A program made the position numbers and the translations under genes. 64,000 nucleotides of DNA from NCBI GenBank assembly GCA_037501455.1, contig CM074856.1, positions 51,179,001-51,243,000 on the forward strand. The letters run 5' to 3'. The notes under the pieces were generated by a model, which was given only the letters and a program-made list of their open reading frames with translations, did no database searches and was not told where the DNA came from. Of the stretch, positions 24,001 to 35,701 are shown piece after piece; position 1 is the first letter of the stretch, and the number at the start of each line of letters is the position of its first letter. Source of the stretch: Lantana camara (taxonomy: Eukaryota; Streptophyta; Magnoliopsida; Lamiales; Verbenaceae).

Positions 24001-25835
24001 AAAAAAATAAATAAAAATGACACCACCCACCCCTAGGCGAGCCACAACCAAACCCATACGAGCCATGGACCACCCAATATTTAATTCGTATAAATGCGCT
24101 AAGGAGGAATCGAACGTTGGTCTGAAGTGAAGGATATTGAACCCCCAAGCCAACTTGGCTAACTACATTATTGATAATAATATGTCTTTTGTCATATATA
24201 ACAACAATCAAATATTCATGTACTAATTTAAATAATTAAATACTTGTTATTATCAGTTTAAATGAAAATATTTTTAAATATATAATTATTTGTGTTAATA
24301 CATATTCCATTAAAAATTTAAGTACTTATTAAAAAAGTGGATGAAAGTTTATATAACTAAATAATAAGATTTAATTGGTTATTGAATAAAAAACTTTTAT
24401 GTTAATATGAAGTATTCACTTATATATTTGTAGAATAATGTCTGCATTTTGAGGAACTATTGTATTATTTAGCAATGTAGTTAAATAACTTAATGAAAAA
24501 TTATTTTCTTAAATATGAAACACATTTATATTTGAATTTGTAGAATTATATCTAAATATTGCGGAATTATTGTGTTATGCAATCGTTAGATGTTAAATGA
24601 AGAACTTTTCTTTTAATATAAAGTATTTATATTTAAATTTGTAGAACTATATCTAAATATTAAGGAATTATTGTGTTACGCAACTGTTAGATGTTAAATG
24701 AGAAACTTTTATGTGAATATGAAGTATTTATATTAGAATTTCGAGCATTATATATGAGTTTTGAGGAATTATTGTGTTACGCAACCATTAGTTATTAAAT
24801 AAGGATGTGAGAGAGCGTGAAAGAATAAGCATGAAAGTTTAAATAATTATATTTATATGTATATTAAACCATATAAATAAAATATTTTAATAAATAGCAA
24901 TGGACTTTTCGTTGCTTAATTAGAAATATTCTATTAAATTTTTAATCAACTATTTATAGTTCGAATTTTTCGTTGCTAAATTATAAGTATTCGATTAATT
25001 TTTAATTCACTATTTATAGCAACGGATTTTCCATTGCTAATTATACATATTTTATCAATTTTTTAATAAATTATTTATATCAACGGATTTCCATTGCTAA
25101 TATTTTTTATTATTTTTTTATTTTTATTACTTTTTTTTTTTATTCCATGTAGCAACGAAAAATTCGTTGCTAAATTAACAACGGATTTTCCGTTGCTATA
25201 ATAGCAACGGACTTTTCGTTGCAAATATGTATAAATATTGTATTATTTTTTATTAGATTTTTATTTTAGTAGAAACGGATTTTCCGTTGCTAAATTATAA
25301 AAATTTTAATCAATTGTTTATGCAACAAAATATCCGTTGCTAAACATTTATATTAAATATTTATTTTTATTAGTTTTTCATTTCAATCGCAACGGATTTT
25401 TCGTTGCTAAATCATAAATATTTTATCAAATTTTTAAATCAATTATTTATAGCAATGAAAATATCCGTTGCTAAATATTTTTGATAAATACTTATTTTTA
25501 ATAAATTTTAATTGAAATAGCAACGAAGTTTTTCGCTATATATACAAATTTATTTATTTTTTGTATTATTTAATTTTAGAAACAAAAAATCCGTTGCTAT
25601 TTATTTCCATATATAGCAACGGAAAAACATTTTTTCATGATTTTATTGTTCGTTGCTATTTTCGTTGCTAAATTTCCGTTGCTATTTGACAGTTTTCTAG
25701 TAATGTTAGTACTTATTTTTCAAAATTTCTATCCAGGTTGTTGATGCAGCAACCTCCCAGCTCTGTGCCGATCAGACATATTTGCTATGCCTCCAAGTTT
25801 CGAATTATTTACCACATTCATTTTCTAATTTATAA
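21059..25835 (+). CDS. GCN5-related N-acetyltransferase, plastid type (nine exons)
   Basis: Exons: 21059-21144, 21220-21427, 21532-21584, 21843-21879, 22155-22220, 22436-22540, 22849-23005, 23124-23200, 25737-25835. They total 888 nt (295 residues), in frame, with GT-AG introns throughout. The N terminus (MATISIQSLVFSKTWSNGTK) is serine/threonine-rich and basic like a chloroplast transit peptide. A conserved plant segment (WLRAEAHWEDREFDR) precedes the GNAT fold. The acetyl-CoA motif is ARRRGIA near residues 216-222, followed by VHVHRNNEPAQRLYEKMGF. The last exon ends with QLCADQTYLLCLQ. The family transfers acetyl groups from acetyl-CoA to protein amines in the plastid. The substrate here is unknown. 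The last intron (2,536 bp) is swollen by two transposons, but the frame is intact. Confidence 0.85.
21925..22090. mobile_element. decayed MITE in GNAT intron 4
   Basis: TTAATTACACAAACTTCC on the left and GGAATGCCAGTGTAACTATCACC on the right (read on the opposite strand) resemble the termini of the MITE at 23217-23505 and contain the same TTTGGCCTAATTA-type blocks. Ends are eroded and no duplication is visible. Confidence 0.45.
23217..23505. mobile_element. MULE-type MITE in GNAT intron 8
   Basis: The element begins GGGATAATTACACACAC and its other strand begins GGATAATTATACCCGCG. The termini are imperfect inverted repeats of about 85 bp. A perfect 9-bp duplication TATTATTTT flanks it (23208-23216 and 23506-23514), as expected for Mutator-like elements. 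The left duplication begins 7 bp after the splice donor at 23201. Confidence 0.85.
23678..25705. mobile_element. non-autonomous CACTA element in GNAT intron 8
   Basis: The left end reads CACTGCTAGAAAA, and the right end read on the minus strand is CATTACTAGAAAA, the CACTA-type terminus. Flanking 3-bp sequences are TTG and TTA, one mismatch from a 3-bp duplication. The subterminal 300 bp on the left and 800 bp on the right hold more than 20 copies of AGCAACGGA or its complement, many paired as AGCAACGGATTTTCCGTTGCT. No transposase is present. The right end lies 31 bp before exon 9. Confidence 0.8.
24400..24800. repeat. four diverged tandem units of about 105 bp in the CACTA core
   Basis: Units share GAAGTATTTATATT, GTAGAATTATATCT, GAGGAATTATTGTGTTA and GCAACTGTTAGATGTTAAATG. 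They lie in the AT-rich centre between the two subterminal arrays. Confidence 0.6.
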
Positions 25836-26428
25836 TGTTGTAAAGGAAATTAACAAAATGAGTAGAAGGGACTTTGAGAAACCATCGTTCAAAGGAAAAG
25901 AGTATCTTGGACATTTTCTTTACTAACCAAACAAGAAAGATAAATGCCCTTTCCTTACATTGGTTTGACTCAATTAGGTCTAAACTAGAATTATCTGAAA
26001 AGATAATGCTTTTTCAATGTTGATCACAACAATCCAATTGTAACGGTATTCTAACGTGGAACAAAAGATGTGATAAGATATTAAGAATGACGATCAGATT
26101 TAGAGGTGTTTGATTGAACTAAATAAGCATATAAAATGTTAATGTTACTCATGAGTGGTGAAATTGAAACTTTTTGCACAATAAAGGATAAACAAAAGTG
26201 TAACAATATTTATAGTGGTTGATTAACCACAATTGTGAAAATACTAGTCGGATAAGTAAGTCCACTATGTAAGGTTATTAAGTTTAAGATTTTAAAGAGG
26301 GTTTTAATAAATATTGAGATGGAGTATAAGATACAATAGATTGCTGGAACAAAACTGGAACCTACGTACATGAGATTATGGTACCATAATCTTCCAAGAC
26401 TCAAGCAGACTTCACGCCTAACACTGTG
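25836..26428. other. 3' UTR of the GNAT gene and intergenic DNA
   Basis: No exon or repeat recognised. A short hairpin (GTGGTTGATTAACCAC) occurs near 26215-26230. Confidence 0.4.
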
Positions 26429-26433
26429 AGAAC

Positions 26434-26760
26434 TGTTGAAAATTGAAAAGTCTCAAGATATTAATCTAGATTCATTTTCTAGATAAGTTCATAATTATTT
26501 AGTACATGTATTTTTTGTAATTCATTGTTTTTAGTTAGTACATGAATTGCTATATTCATGTATAGGATATCAAGAGTCTTATTAATTATAATACATGAAC
26601 TAAGCTTAAGTTCATGTCTAGCAAATCCTATATATACCCTATGTATTTGTCATTTTCATAAGTCAATGAAGTCATTTTTATTAAAGTGAAATAGAGTCAC
26701 TTTCCTTCTACACTTTTATTTTGTGAGTTTGAGTGTGTATTTGCTTTCCAATTTCTAACA
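26434..26760 (+). repeat. Copia 5' LTR
   Basis: TG...CA ends, with TCCTATATATACCCTA (TATA-like) near 26628-26643. It matches the 3' LTR at 37010-37097 plus 42547-42795 closely. Confidence 0.9.
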
Positions 26761-26763
26761 AAG

Positions 26764-26777
26764 TGGTATCTAGAGCC
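26764..26777 (+). promoter_or_regulatory. Copia primer-binding site
   Basis: TGGTATCTAGAGCC begins three bases after the LTR. It differs by one base from the usual initiator Met tRNA complement. Confidence 0.8.
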
Positions 26778-29700
26778 AATTTTGTTTGGAGACAACCAAA
26801 AAAATGATGAGTGCTCATCTTTTCCAAGTTTCACAACTCGTAAAAGAACATTACGAGAATTGGTGTATTCGTATGAAGGCTTTACTTGGAGCTCATGATG
26901 CTTGGGAACCTATCAAGAAACGGTGTTGAAGCCACCAACGCCGCTGCAGTGAAGAAAGATCAAAAGGCGCTCACTCTTATCCATCAAAGTTTGGATGAGA
27001 AAATATTTGAAAAAGTTGCTAATGCAACCACCTCCAAGCAAGCTTGGGATATTCTCCAAGCCTCGTTCAAAGGAGTTGATAAAGTAAAGAAAGTTCATCT
27101 CCAAACCTTAAGAGGAGAATTTGAATCTCTACACATGAAGGAATCCGAAACCATTTCGGATTATATTTCACGAATAATGGTGGTGGTTAACCAAATAAGA
27201 AGATATGGAAAAGACTTGAAGGATGATCGGGTCATTGGAAAAATTTTACGATTCTTGGATTTAAAATTTAACTATATTGTTGTGGCAATTGAAGAGTCCA
27301 AAGATTTGGACACTATGACCGTTGAAGAATTAGCTGGATCTTTGCAAGCCCATGAAGAGAGACTAAAGAAACCAAATCAAGAACCGGTGGAGCAAGTTTT
27401 GCAAGCAAAACTTTCTTTCAAAGAAAAGCAAGAAAAGCGTAGCACATTCCAAAGGGGTCGAGGACGTGGACAAGTTGCTCGTGGAAGAGGAAGAGGCAAC
27501 TATGTAAACAAAGAGGAGAAGAATCAAAATTTCTTTCAAGGAAGAGGTCGCGGACGCGGTCGAGGAAGAAGTAGTTGGAGGCCGAATTCGAGAAGGTATG
27601 ACAAATCAAATGCCCAATGTTATAATTGTAATAATTTTGGACATTATCATTGGGAATGCACAAACGAAGTGGAAGAAAAAACAAACTTCGTGGAGAGCAA
27701 TAATAAAGAAGGAGGTCCCACTTTGCTTCTCGCATGCAAAGGCGAAGATAATCAAGAACAAAACTTGTCGTATCTTGATTCCGGTGCAAGCAGCCATATT
27801 TGTGGAAAGAAAAATCTTTTCATGGAGCTTGATGAAACATATGGAGGCAACATCACTTTTGGAGATTCCTCTCTGGTATAAGTGAAAGGAAAAGGTACCA
27901 TTTTAATCAATTGAAAGATGGAAGTCATCAATTTATCTCCAATGTTTTTTATGTGCCCGAAATGAAAAGTAACATATTAAGTTTGGGACAATTATTGGAG
28001 AAAAATTATGACATTCATTTGAAAAATAAAAGTTTGATTATGAAAGAGGAAAATGGGCGTTTGTTAGCAAAAGTTTCAATGACAAGAAACCGAATGTTTA
28101 TGCTTAACATTCAAAGTGATGTACCAAGGTGTTTACAAACATGTTTCAAAAGTGATTCTTGGCTTTGACATATGAGATTTGGGCATTTGAATTTTGATGG
28201 CCTAAAGGAGATGAGCAAGAAAAGATGGAGAGAGGATTGCCAAATATCGAGCAACCTAATCAAATTTGTGAAGGTTGTCTTTTTGGCAAGCAAGCTAGAA
28301 AAAACTTCCCGAAAGAATCACTTTCAAGAGCTCAACATCCGTTGGAGTTGATACACTCAGATGTGTGTGGCCCTATCAATCCTTGTTCATTTGGTAAGAA
28401 TAAATATTTTCTTACTTTCATTGATGATTGTTCACAGAAAACTTGGGTGTACTTTTTGAAGGAAAAATCCTGTGTTTCAAACTTTCAAAAAGTTCAAAAC
28501 CATAGTGGAAAAGCAAAGCGGCTACTAAATCAAAGCTCTTCGGTCCGATAGAGGAGGAGAATTCACATCAAATGAATTCAACAAGTTTTGTGAAAAAAAT
28601 GGCATCTTGAGGCCGTTGACAGTTCCAAGAACACCGCAACAAAATGGAGTTGCCGAAAGAAAGAATCGGACAATTCTCAACATGACAAGGAGTATGCTAA
28701 AGAGCAAAAATGTGCCTAAAGAATTTTGGGCAGAAGCAGTTGCTTGTGCAGTCTATTTGATGAACCGGTGTCACACTAAAAGTGTTAATGACAAAACACC
28801 TCAAGAATCTTGCAGCAAAATAAAGCCGAATGTTGCTCATTTGTGGGTCTTTGGAAGCATTGCATATGCACATGTTTCGGATGAGAAGAGAACAAAACTT
28901 GATGATAAAAGTGAAAGGTATGTTTTCATTGGTTATGATTCAAATTACAAAGGATATAAGTTGTATAACCCGCAAAATGGAAAGCTTGTCATTAGTAGAG
29001 ATGTTGAGTTCGATGAGAAAAGTTGTTGGGAATGGAACATGTCCAAGGAAGAGCACAATTTGTAACAGCCGTACTCAGGGCCAAGTCGGGAGAGGTAAGT
29101 AAAGGGTTGATCTAGAAGCGTTTATAATCCCGATTCTTATTTATTCTCTTCATGCATTGCATTTTATGTGACCTATGTGCTCTTATGTGCTATAGTTTTA
29201 ATTAAAAGTTCGTAAATTAATTAATTCTTTCCTTTATTAAGCATGTACCTTGAAACTCTTCTCATAGAATCTTAGAAATCTAGTATTTATCCCTTTCCAG
29301 CACCTAAAATCCCCTCGTATGCTTCAAAACCTATTCCTACAATTTTAGGTTGAAAATTACAAAAATACCCCTAGAGCCCTAGATCTTTCCTAAATTTTAA
29401 TTTATTCCCCGAAACACTTTTCCTACTCGATATTATAACCAAATGGATCCTCATATTATTTCGAGGATTTTAACATTTTCTGTAAACCATGATTCTCATC
29501 CTAACTCGAGTAGTATCAAAAACTGTCCAAAAACCCTAGTCACTATTCACACTGTAAAACAACTTTTTATCCGTACACTTTTTGATATTCAATATTACAG
29601 TCAAAACGATCCTTGAATTATTTTATAAATTTTCGTACATTTACCAAAACTTAACTCCAACCGTAGCATATTTTATAAATATTTTCCTTTTTAAAAAATT

Positions 29701-30189
29701 ATCATTTTATTTTAAATAATTGACTTTCATTCAATATTCAAAATTATACTTAAAACGTTTCTTGAATTTTTCTCTAAAATATGATAATTTTTTCAACCTT
29801 TAAACTTCATCATAGCTTTGTTTATATAATTTTATCATAATTTTCATATTCTTTAACGTTCATGACTTGTAAACGAAAAATCTAAATACTCCACATTTAT
29901 AATCATAACCAAGCTTATTTTTCACTCGCTCTTTCATTAATTTACTACTTCAAGTTCTCGTCTCTCGACTCTTGAATAAATTTTATGCTATTTTATATTT
30001 ATTTTTATTCAAATGACATCACCCATGACATCACCTTCTAAAATAGACCTTCTAAAAATAGAAAGTTTTGAATAAGTGAATATAATTTCTCCACATTTCT
30101 TATTTAATTACCAAGCATTTGTTTAATAAAGAATTAAACACATCTCTTGCCTATTCTTAGAAATTGCACTAAGACCCCTCCTTACCACC

Positions 30190-30197
30190 TATAAATA
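30190..30197 (+). promoter_or_regulatory. TATA box of the solo LTR
   Basis: CTATAAATACCCC sits about 35-100 bp upstream of a CT-rich leader, the usual order in plant LTR promoters. Confidence 0.5.
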
Positions 30198-30701
30198 CCC
30201 CTCATATGAGCCATTTCTAACTCACAAATGAACACACAAAAATCACTCTCTTCCTCTCCCCTAAACCTCACGAGATCCCCCTCCAAAAATCCCTCAAGGT
30301 TAGTTTTTTTTTTTATGCTTTAAATTATGCTTTATTTTATATTTAAATTATGCAATTTAATTTATATTTTATATGTTTTAAATTATGTTAAAAATTTATG
30401 TTAGAGAATTATGCTTTAGGAATGTACTTTTCATGAAATAAAGTTAAGAATTTAAATTAGAAAATGCATGTTTATGGTATGAATTTATTTAAAAATGTGT
30501 TTGAATATTCTTAATCATGTTCTTGAATGTTAGAACAAATGAATGTTTAGAGAATTTAATTATGAATTAATTTTCATAGAGAAATTGTTTACTTTGCTAT
30601 ATTATGCTTCAAATTCTATGTTACAAATATGAATATGATCAAGTGTGTTACATACCTTCTTTGAATATTTAAATAGACTTAAGAACATGTTCTTAATGTT
30701 C

Positions 30702-30752
30702 TTGTGTGTGTGTGTGTGTGTGTGGCGTGTGATAAGTGTGTGTGTGTGTGAT
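30702..30752. repeat. TG dinucleotide microsatellite
   Basis: Two TG runs are separated by GCGTGTGATAAG. Confidence 0.9.
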
Positions 30753-32788
30753 TAATTTTATGTTATAAGATGTTTAATTCTTAAGAATTTGAATAGTAAA
30801 TGTTTTAAATAGTAATTTTGGCTTTTTGGTCAACCCATAGGCTAAATATTTCGAAATTAATATTAAATTAATTATAAAAATTAGTTTTGGAATTTTAAAT
30901 AAGGATTGTATCCGAATTTTCCAAAAATCGATAAATTATGTAATATTTTCAAAAGATAACCGCCATTGTCAAATTAAACCTTAAATTTCATTTCAAATCT
31001 TACCACTTGAATCATAATGTAATTAATAAATATTTGATTAGCTAAAAGACTCATAAACCCTAATTTATTAATTAAATTCCCTTAAACGGGTGAATTTAGG
31101 GTTTACCGGGAAATCTTTAATGTGTTACATAATATGTACCTTATATAATTATTCAATGAGGATATTGTGTGTGATTAATTAATTAGAAGACTAAGAACCT
31201 AGTTCTAAGTCAATAGTAGTTATTACTTTCAGGCGACGGTAGGATTGAAGAGTGGAATCCTCACAGTTCTACCTAAATCTTGGTACTAGGTGAGGGTTTA
31301 AATCCTTTCAACTGGAATCATGATAAAATATTTTAATCGAATTTCTTTTCAAATCCTAATATTGTCCAAAATTCATATATTTACCCGAAAGTACTTAGTA
31401 CTTTCTCCCGGTAAATATTCTCGTCTTGCAAGTAAAATTATAGTCTTCTTATGGGCCCGGTGGTCTTGGTAGAAGTAGTAGTCTGGGAGGCACGGGCCGA
31501 GGTCTACTATTATACCAGCCGCCAACTAGATCTTGATGATGGTCTAACCGGATGTTGGTTATTCCATATCAAGTGACGGGAAAAGGTACGTCCCTCCCAC
31601 AATATCGTTCATCGTCACTAGGGTTTGCTCCCCTACGTGACACTAAGGGGTGAAGGCTGGTATTATCGTATTTGTTTTATTAAGTACTGACACCTTGATC
31701 ACTGTCGTTACTATTTTCTCGGATTTTAAGAAGTTAAGGTTGGAGAAGCCTAGCTTGCGGGCATCAAACAATTTCTTCAAAACGGTTCATATTTTATAAA
31801 GTATAACCTATATTCCCCTACCCCTATTATTCCAAACCAGTATGAACCGAATATTATAGTCATATAGTAATTTGTGATTATTTAGTATATTTTCAAACCA
31901 AGACCTTCTTAGTTAAAATATTTTTACCAAAACTTTACTTATAATTATAAACCTCAAACCACCGTCACTTAGTCATTTTGACTAACCCTCCAACTCTTTT
32001 AACTCATGATTTTAGGAATCCACAGATCGACGCCTTAGAGGTATCTTGAAGCTTTAAGGTGTCACATCTTAGCTATTCAGGATTTACCAAGAGTGCATGT
32101 ACATCTTTTAATAAGCACTCTCATGTGAATTTAGGTCTATCACTGTAACTACTTACTCAGCTTAATAATATATGCTCTATTTCACTCTGGTTATTGTCCC
32201 CCTCTAACTGTTCAAGTTTATTTCTCCGTTGCATTTAAATTTTATACTCTGGTATTGTATAGTCTTGTCCGTTCACCGAAGTATTTCTCAAGTGCTCGGT
32301 CTCACATCCACTCGGGAAGTACAACGGTGCGGGGTTGTAGTGTTAGGGGCACTACACAATTTGTATCCTCTTCTTGAGGATGATGAAGAGTTGGTGCAAC
32401 CAAATACTCCACCACAACCACTTTCACCCGTTGACGAAGAAAGTTCAAGTGAAAGGCCTAGGAGGACAAGAAATGTTCGTGAGTTGTATGATGTTACAAA
32501 TGAGGTAACTTTGGATTTAAGTGAAACATATTTTTGTTTGTTTGCTAATTTCGAGCCTTTGAGTTTTGAAGAAGCGGTTGGTGATAAAAAATAGAGAAGT
32601 GCCATGGATGAGAAAATTAAAGCAATAAAAAAGAATGATACTTGGGAGTTGGTGGCACAACCTAAAGGAAAGAACACTATTGGAGTTAAATGGGTATATA
32701 AAATAAAGAAAAATTCAAAAGGAGAAGTTGAAAGGTACAAAGCAAGATTGGTAGCAAAAGGCTACAAGCAAAAGGCGGGAATTGACTA

Positions 32789-35701
32789 TGTGACGCCCCC
32801 GAGTGTGGAGCTATCACATTCCTCGCACTAGGACTCAACACGTATATGAAATGGAAAAGTCCATACACGTGCTAAGAGCTAGCGAACGAGAGACACTCAA
32901 GACTACTCCTAACTAGGCGGCGCTATACAGTCGAGCAACAATAATTAATCGCATAGCAGAAGCAATTCGTCAAGTAAACAACAATTTCAAAACTCAACAT
33001 TAACTAATTTACATAAATCAAGTTCACTATTAACATAGCAAAAGTATTGTGACGGATAAGTCATTATTACATCACATGACAATATCACCAATTACTAATA
33101 TCATATGTGAAAGTGACAAAATAGGACTCGATTCAAAAGAAGGCTAGACAACCGCCGCCTAGTCGACTCCCAATCCTGCAATCAATACAAAGGACAAGAA
33201 GGAAAGAGAAAGAGGGTCAGTCGAGTGACTGGCGAGGAATAACAATATATAAGTTAAAATTAATGCAATAACAAGATATGCAATGCACGAGAACACTTCG
33301 CCTCGACCGGATATAGCGCATTTTACAATACAATTAATTCCATTACAATAAGGGGGCGTATATCGGATTAAAGATTTTCAAGCAATCAATGGGTACCGAG
33401 TTATACCAGTTCTCCAACCTTACTCCACAAGACAATACAATAAAATAAATCCCTTCTTCCTCTGGGTGACGGAAGGCCCTTCCATCCAAGAACACGCGAG
33501 TCATAGCCCGTTTGGTACTATGCTCCTTCGGCCGAAGCCGGTCACAGGTAATACCTGATATCCACTGCCTCCGAGGATAGCACGTACACCCATAGAGGTC
33601 GCAGAGTAGGTTCACCGTCAGCCCTATGCTTTCCCGGATCCCCTAAGCCACGTTGCCTCGGGCCCAACAATCACAAGCACTTGTTATGCAATGCATGCAA
33701 GATACATTTTCCATTTTCAATCGAGATTCATGAACACACGCTTGAGAACATATATGTATAACCCATTTGATATTATAAACCGTTTCCGGTAAAACCGGGA
33801 AAATAATAGGCAATGGCTTATTTACTACATAAATACATATATGTATAGTAGTTCGGGTGAGGGACAATCAAATCGTGCAGGCCATAGTATCGGTATAGTA
33901 TTGATTACAGCAAGATAATAACCTCACCTTGACGACCTCGATAAAAGAGAACCAAAATAGGGTACATATCAATCCACCGGGTCCTTAGGAAGGTCACCTA
34001 AACAAAAGACACGAATACGGTTGACATTAAACTCAAACGGACCAATTAAAGACGCTCGGCGATGTAAAGCAATGTCATGAAATGATATGAGTATACATTC
34101 ATATGCAATGAAACTATACTTATATAAGAAATGGCAATTAGGAGCAATCATGGCACTTTAGGAACTAACTTTCACATTAAAGATCATTTAGGACAAGTTT
34201 AGGCACCTTTCATGCAATTTTAGTAAAACAATATACTTATATAAGAGCACTTACACTTGAAAGAAGGAATTTATATCACATATGAGATTCAATAAATGGA
34301 AAGAAATGATGAAAATTGCAAGAAATGAGCATTTAAGCAAAACTTGGCAAAGCTGACAGTTTTTCCCAAACGTGCAAGTTGTAAAGAATGGAGTATATCT
34401 TAATATTGAGAAGTCGGAATTAAGTTTTGTTTGTTGGAAATGAAAGTAGACAAATAGAGGTTTTCAACCATATATGGCCCAAGTTTTAGTTCAAAGTGTA
34501 TCAAAAATGGCATAGGTGCAAAGTTGGTTGAATGCAGATTTCCGACAATTTGGCGACATAATTTTGAATCGATCATATATCCCTCCTCAGAAATTATTTT
34601 AAGGTGATTCCAATTGAAGAATTCTCTAAACTTAAATCAGTTTCAGTGATCCAAAAATCAGATCATTTGGAGTTCATTTGGGGGGGTACCCGGCCGGGTA
34701 AAGTCTAAGGTAAAAATTCCCCGGTCGGGGAAAAACAGTCCAGAAAATCGTCTGGACAAGGCTACCCGCCCGGGTAGATTTTCTTCATGATTTCACCCGC
34801 CCGGGTAGAGTATTTCCAGCAGAAAAATGAGCAAAAACAGGGGAAAACAGGGGAGGAATGAAAAGGAAGCAAATTGACCACCCAAATCATCCAATTTTGC
34901 AAATATATAACTAGAATCAAGTGTATTCATTTCATCACACACCAAAGCACACTTAGGAACAATTCAAGGAGCAAATATATACCAAGAATTCATGCTAATA
35001 TTCATCATCATCAATCTCAAAACCATGAACTCCATGAATGAACCTCAAGCTTTCCCTACTTATGAATCATGCATGATAGCTTCTTGATTTCATCCAAGCA
35101 CATGATTTCTAACATAATTACTTCTAACACTTCCTCCTAACATGCTTTGCTATATGATTCTCCTCCATAACCTAGCTTCCACGGAAATATATTCATGCCA
35201 TGCATGAAAACTCATAATTATACAAGAATTAAACCATGGAGATATATTTATGCATGAAGGAAAACATGAATTCTACCTTGAATTTGTAAGAATTGAACTT
35301 GAGATGAAGGTGTGTGGGTGGTGGTATGGTACGTGAGATGAGGATTGGGAGAGGAAGAAGATGAACTTTGTCTCTTGAATTTTATGGAATGAAATGGAAG
35401 ACAAGGATTTTTTATTAAAAGTATACAACATTAATTAAAATGCATGAGTCATAAAGTATGTCTTGACTTCAAGAAAGCTAATTAAATTTTAATCCCTCAT
35501 GTTATAAGGCTTATGCAATTGAATGATCATACTCTTGAATTAATAACATCTAAAGACAAATAAAATTCAATTAAGTGCTCATACTTTGGAGAATTTGGCA
35601 ATTAAGGACAAATAGATAACAATTAATACATCGAACAAATATAACATATACTCTCGGACATTCCCACACGTTTTACCTGTTCCGAAAGACGGGTCGTTAC
35701 A
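32789..35701 (-). mobile_element. solo LTR of 2.9 kb nested in Copia pol
   Basis: On the minus strand it starts TGTAACGACCCGTC and ends GGGGGCGTCACA. The TSD GACTA occurs at 32784-32788 and 35702-35706. Its plus-strand left end aligns with that of the LTR at 2856-5518 (AGCGAACG, CTAGGCGG and AGCGGAAGC/AGCAGAAGC blocks in the same order). It has a CT-rich leader and a TCAAGGTAG donor-like site near 35274-35282, and no coding content. Confidence 0.87.
34687..34807. repeat. cluster of TACCCGGCCGGGTA-type palindromes
   Basis: Palindromes lie at 34687-34700 (TACCCGGCCGGGTA), 34719-34730 (CCCCGGTCGGGG), 34762-34777 (CTACCCGCCCGGGTAG) and 34794-34807. The cluster is 0.9-1.0 kb from the LTR 5' end, nearly the same place as the GGAACGGCCGTTCC cluster in the LTR at 2856-5518. 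Confidence 0.85.

Larger units (their letters stand above)
29061..32356 (+). mobile_element. solo LTR of 3.3 kb nested in Copia pol
   Basis: It begins TGTAACAGCCGTACTC and ends GGGGCACTACA, with TSD CAATT at 29056-29060 and 32357-32361. There is no internal region or second LTR. A TATA box (TATAAATA at 30190-30197) is followed by a CT-rich leader and a donor-like TCAAGGTTAG near 30294-30303. A TG microsatellite lies near 30702-30752. The length suggests a Ty3/gypsy LTR, but the family is inferred. Confidence 0.85.

Noticed and set aside
24020..24180. Possible tRNA-like segment
   Set aside because: GGAATCGAAC resembles a T-loop but no acceptor stem or anticodon arm can be formed.
23700..25690. 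CRISPR-like short repeats in the CACTA element
   Set aside because: Irregular spacing, both orientations, located between CACTA termini in a eukaryotic intron.
27418..27789. Minus-strand 123-codon frame
   Set aside because: Antisense of Copia gag RGR-rich region.
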